Source: Faecalibacillus intestinalis
GTDB lineage: Bacteria; Bacillota_I; Bacilli_A; Erysipelotrichales; Coprobacillaceae
Direction of reading: 5' to 3'
NCBI RefSeq assembly: GCF_003024685.1
Contig: NZ_PYLQ01000025.1
Coordinates: 1 to 38,054 of the forward strand
Length of the DNA stretch: 38,054 nt
Positions 34,936 to 38,054 of the stretch are shown in pieces. Made by a program: the position numbers and the translations under genes. The stretch's first letter is position 1; each line of letters opens with the position of its first letter. A model generated the notes under the pieces. That model was not told where the DNA came from. It saw only the letters and a program-made list of their open reading frames with translations, and did no database searches.

Positions 34936-35858
34936 TGGAAAAAGTAATTGTTGTAATTGGACCAACAAGTGTTGGTAAAACAAAAATGGGAGTGGCTCTT
35001 GCTAAAAAGTTCAATGGAGAAGTTATTAGTGGAGATTCTATGCAAATTTATAAACAGATGGATATAGGAACTGCTAAAGTCACAGAAGAAGAAAAAGAAG
35101 GCATTATTCATCATTGTGTAGACATTTTAAATTCTGATGAAACATATAGTGTTCATGATTTTCAACAAACAGTAAGAAAAAAGATAACAGAAATTACCCA
35201 AAGAGGACATGTTCCAATAATTGTTGGTGGAACGGGATTGTATATAAAAGCAGCTTTATATGATTATCAATTTGATGAAATGGAAAATGATCATCATGCA
35301 ATAAATGAAAAATATAAAGATTATACAAATGAACAATTACACGATCATTTAAAATCAATCGATGAAGAAAGTGCAAAAACATTACATTTTAATAATCGTC
35401 GACGTGTTTTAAGAGCTATTGAAATTTATGAAACAACAGGTAAGAGGAAAAGTGAAATGTTAGAAGAACAAGAGCATATTTGTTTATATGATGCTTATTT
35501 TGTGGGATTAACGCTTCCTAGAGATGTTTTATATGAAAGAATTAACAAACGTGTTGATGTGATGATGGAAAATGGTTTAAAAGAAGAAATGGAGCGTCTT
35601 TATAGTCAAGGACTTACAAGAAATCATCAAAGTATGAAAGCGATTGGTTATAAAGAATGGTTTGATTATTATGATCATCAAATTGATTTAAATGATGTTT
35701 TAGAGCTAATAAAAAAACATTCAAGACAATACGCTAAAAGACAGTATACTTGGTTTAAAAACCAATTTGATGTTCATTGGTATGATGTGAATTTAGAAAA
35801 CTTTGAACAAACCATTGAACAAGTAACAGATGATATAGAAAAAATCCTAAAAGTTTAG
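34935..35858 (+). CDS. miaA: tRNA dimethylallyltransferase
   Basis: 307 aa. Adds dimethylallyl to A37 of tRNA, the substrate for MiaB. P-loop GPTSVGKT at 9-16, then GEVISGDSMQIYKQMDIGTA, IIVGGTGLYIKAALYDY and NNRRRVLRAIEIYETTGK. One-base overlap with mutL makes mutS-mutL-miaA one operon. Confidence 0.97.
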   Translation: MEKVIVVIGPTSVGKTKMGVALAKKFNGEVISGDSMQIYKQMDIGTAKVTEEEKEGIIHHCVDILNSDETYSVHDFQQTVRKKITEITQRGHVPIIVGGTGLYIKAALYDYQFDEMENDHHAINEKYKDYTNEQLHDHLKSIDEESAKTLHFNNRRRVLRAIEIYETTGKRKSEMLEEQEHICLYDAYFVGLTLPRDVLYERINKRVDVMMENGLKEEMERLYSQGLTRNHQSMKAIGYKEWFDYYDHQIDLNDVLELIKKHSRQYAKRQYTWFKNQFDVHWYDVNLENFEQTIEQVTDDIEKILKV

Positions 35859-35867
35859 GATTTTTTT
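35840..35867. terminator. Bidirectional terminator between miaA and rarA
   Basis: AAAATCCTAAA / TTTAGGATTTT hairpin with A-run on one side and T-run on the other, serving both converging genes. Confidence 0.85.
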
Positions 35868-37123
35868 GTATGATTTAATTTTTTAATATTACTTGTACGC
35901 CCATGTTTTAAAATACGTCGATAATTTTCAGCTAATGCTTTTTCATATTGACTTGTCATCCAAGGTACATAGAATTGATTATTTGCGATTTGATCAGGTA
36001 AATATTGAATATATTCCCATAACTCAGGACGGTCATAATTATATTTTTCATCCTCTTCTAGACCAACAGGTGTTAATCTTAAATATTCAGGTGCAGGCAA
36101 AGATTGTTGTCTTAAAGAAGCTAAGGCAGCATCAATAGCTGCTTCTGATGATTTAGATTTAGGTGAAAGACATAAATCAATAATAGCACTTGCAATAGGA
36201 ATTCTTGCCTCAGGAAATCCTACTGTTCTGGCAGCTTGAAAAGCAGCAACAGTACGCATACAAGCATTTGGATTAGCAAGTCCAACATCTTCATATGCAC
36301 AAACAAGGACACGTCTTTCTAATGATTCAATATCATTATATTCTATCAACTTTGCAAAATAATACATAGCTCCATTAGGATCACTTCCACGAATAGATTT
36401 TTGTAAACCACTTAAAGTATCATAATGTTGATCTTCATCTTTATCAAATTGACCATTAGCTTGTGTTAAAGCATTTTTAGCATCTTCAATAGTAATATGA
36501 TTATCATGAGAAATAATTGTACATACTTCTAAACAATTATATGCAAAACGAATATCTCCTGATGAAAGACGAGCAATATGTTGCAAGATTTCTTCATCAC
36601 ATTGATATTGATGGTGATAGCCTTTTTCGCTATCTAAAGCGTGATGTAAACCTTGAATAATATCTTCTTGAGTTAAAGGCTTAACTTCAATGATTTGACA
36701 TCTTGAACGAATGGCAGGATTGATAGAATGATAAGGATTAGCTGTTGTACATCCAACAATAATCAATAGACCACTTTCTACATAAGGAAGTAAATTATCT
36801 TGTTTCATTTTATTCATACGATGAATTTCATCGATAATGACAAAAAGACCATTAGATAATTTAGCTTCTTCAATAATCAAATCCATTTCTTTTTTATTTC
36901 CTGTAGATGCATTAAAAGTACGACAAGGCATATTTAAATCATGAGCCAAAGCCATTGCAAGAGTTGTTTTACCACAACCTGGTGGGCCGTATAAAATAAC
37001 AGACATTGGATGATTCTTTTCTACAAATTTAGTAAATAAACCATTTTCACCAATAATGTGTTTTTGTCCTAATATATCTAAAAGAGATTGAGGTCTCATA
37101 TTATAAGCTAAAGTTTCACTCAT
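35855..37123 (-). CDS. rarA: Replication-associated recombination protein A (AAA+ ATPase)
   Basis: 422 aa, also called MgsA. Clamp-loader-like AAA+ protein that acts at stalled forks. N-terminal MRPQSLLDILGQKHIIG, Walker A GPPGCGKTT at 46-54, Walker B VIIDEIHRMNKMKQD, sensor 1 GCTTANP, Arg finger region AIRSRCQ, then the tetramerisation domain with GSDPNGAMYYFAKLIE, VCAYEDVGLANPNA and FYVPWMTSQYEKALAENYRR. Start at 37123 has SD AAGGAGG. Divergent from dtd. Confidence 0.95.
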   Translation of the reverse strand: MSETLAYNMRPQSLLDILGQKHIIGENGLFTKFVEKNHPMSVILYGPPGCGKTTLAMALAHDLNMPCRTFNASTGNKKEMDLIIEEAKLSNGLFVIIDEIHRMNKMKQDNLLPYVESGLLIIVGCTTANPYHSINPAIRSRCQIIEVKPLTQEDIIQGLHHALDSEKGYHHQYQCDEEILQHIARLSSGDIRFAYNCLEVCTIISHDNHITIEDAKNALTQANGQFDKDEDQHYDTLSGLQKSIRGSDPNGAMYYFAKLIEYNDIESLERRVLVCAYEDVGLANPNACMRTVAAFQAARTVGFPEARIPIASAIIDLCLSPKSKSSEAAIDAALASLRQQSLPAPEYLRLTPVGLEEDEKYNYDRPELWEYIQYLPDQIANNQFYVPWMTSQYEKALAENYRRILKHGRTSNIKKLNHTKKS

Positions 37124-37200
37124 AAAAAAATCTTCCTCCTTAATACAAAATGAATTATAATGATTATAACACTTTTATAAAAAGAAAGGTAGAAATGAAT

Positions 37201-37650
37201 ATGAGATTAGTTGTACAAAGAGTAAGTGAAGCAAGTGTGGAAATTGAAGGAGAAATAAATGGACAAATCAAACAAGGATTTATGGTATTAGTAGGTATTA
37301 CGAATGATGATAATGAAGAAATTGTTGATAAGATGATTAATAAGCTTATCAATTTAAGAATTTTTGAAGATGAAAATGAAAAATTGAATTTATCATTGAT
37401 GGATATCAAAGGAGAAATTCTTTCTATTTCACAATTTACTTTATATGCAAATTGTAAAAAAGGAAGGAGACCTAGTTTTTTAGATGCTGCTAAACCAGAA
37501 ATATCAAAACCATTATATGAATATTTTAATAAAGCATTAGAAAATGCAGGGGTCCATACAGAAACAGGAATCTTTGGAGCGATGATGAAAGTCTCGCTGA
37601 TCAATGATGGACCAACAACGATCATCCTGGACAGTAAAGAAATCATATAG
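37201..37650 (+). CDS. dtd: D-aminoacyl-tRNA deacylase
   Basis: 149 aa; removes D-amino acids wrongly attached to tRNA. MRLVVQRVSEASVEIEGE at the start, LRIFEDENEKLNLSLMDI, the catalytic SQFTLYANCKKGRRPSF and the terminal NDGPTTIILDS in the place of the Gly-cis-Pro motif. I start at ATG 37201, which fits the family; ATG at 37195 (two residues longer) is nearer to the SD GAAAGG (37184-37189) and may be the true start. A longer in-frame start at 37150 lies before the SD and is rejected. Confidence 0.93.
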   Translation: MRLVVQRVSEASVEIEGEINGQIKQGFMVLVGITNDDNEEIVDKMINKLINLRIFEDENEKLNLSLMDIKGEILSISQFTLYANCKKGRRPSFLDAAKPEISKPLYEYFNKALENAGVHTETGIFGAMMKVSLINDGPTTIILDSKEII

Positions 37651-37659
37651 TCATAAGGC

Positions 37660-37690
37660 AAAGAAACGTTCTGTAAAGATCGTTTCTTTT
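37660..37690 (+). terminator. dtd terminator
   Basis: AAAGAAACG / CGTTTCTTT, 12-base loop, followed by T then AATC. Confidence 0.75.
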
Positions 37691-37783
37691 AATCATGACA
37701 AAAAAACACAGATAAAAAAACGTTGATATAAAGGCAGAAAAAGAGGGGAATAGAGAAAAAGATAAAAAAATACAGAAAAAAGC

Positions 37784-37812
37784 TTTACAAAAGGGAGAGG
37801 GGATGGTAATAT
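37784..37812 (+). promoter_or_regulatory. rRNA operon promoter
   Basis: TTTACA (37784-37789), 17 bp, TAATAT (37807-37812), preceded by about 90 bases rich in A-tracts that could act as UP element. It lies about 135 bases before 16S. Confidence 0.7.
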
Positions 37813-37837
37813 AAATGGGCACTCGACGAGAGAGTCA

Positions 37838-37946
37838 AGTGAGAGGACATTGAAAACTGAACAGGAAAGAATAAAACACAACGTCAATTAAGTTAAAGAA
37901 ATAAAAAAGAGCTAAACAGACCAAAGTTGTCTGAAGAGATAGAAGG
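37838..37946 (+). other. rRNA leader with boxA-like element and processing stem
   Basis: The stretch GACATTGAAAACTGAACAG (from 37846) resembles the boxA/leader signature found before 16S in low-GC Firmicutes, where Nus factors load. CAGAC (37917-37921) / GTCTG (37929-37933) forms a small hairpin just before the 16S start. Confidence 0.55.

Positions 37947-38054
<108 letters not shown>

Noticed and set aside
37164-37661. 165-codon open frame on the minus strand opposite dtd
   Set aside because: Mirrors the AT-rich dtd gene almost exactly; dtd carries the family motifs, the antisense frame carries none.

Overview
This AT-rich window comes from a low-GC, endospore-forming Firmicute. The order rodZ-pgsA-cinA-recA-rny-ymdB-spoVS-miaB-ymcA-cotE-mutS-mutL matches the Bacillus recA to mutL neighbourhood, and spoVS and cotE indicate sporulation. 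The 16S start at the right edge, together with the very A-rich codon use, is most like Erysipelotrichia/Coprobacillaceae gut bacteria. That placement is an inference; the 16S fragment is too short to prove it.

Left part (1-4.6 kb): the tail of an Rpn/PD-(D/E)XK transposase-like nuclease, then a two-gene operon of large flavin/Fe-S enoate reductases of the Old Yellow Enzyme/BaiCD-BaiH type.

Accessory island (about 4.6-15.7 kb): a graveyard of phage-defence genes with some intact ones. It holds a broken ABC-three-component locus (frameshifted HNH nuclease plus the C-terminal end of a DUF2326 ATPase), a 5'-truncated AbiH, and an unknown 155-aa gene. Next come an IS66 remnant fused in its coding region to a 5'-truncated galU, two tandem VanZ-like membrane proteins, and a truncated AAA ATPase. 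Last are a 752-aa protein with a C-terminal PD-(D/E)XK nuclease site and a tight pair of genes: an HD-type dGTPase and a DUF2971 protein. A second, solo IS66 end lies just after them. An activator-type promoter (two 14-bp direct repeats at 21-bp period, fixed 23-bp distance to TATAAT) occurs twice, once before the ABC-3C remnant and once before the AAA remnant.

Core part (15.7-38 kb): a helicase with an RNase H1 N-terminal domain (minus strand), fucO, an NSS-family transporter, then the rodZ...miaA cluster. An IMP dehydrogenase closely resembling that of the protist Tritrichomonas foetus sits between ymcA and cotE. rarA (minus) and dtd follow, then an rRNA promoter/leader and the first ~108 bases of 16S rRNA. 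The core genes cover cell shape, phospholipid synthesis, recombination and mismatch repair, RNA decay, tRNA modification and spore coat assembly. Most transcription units end in clear hairpin-plus-T terminators.

The best candidate for an undescribed system is the dGTPase-DUF2971 pair (12.7-15.4 kb), possibly with the upstream nuclease-like protein.
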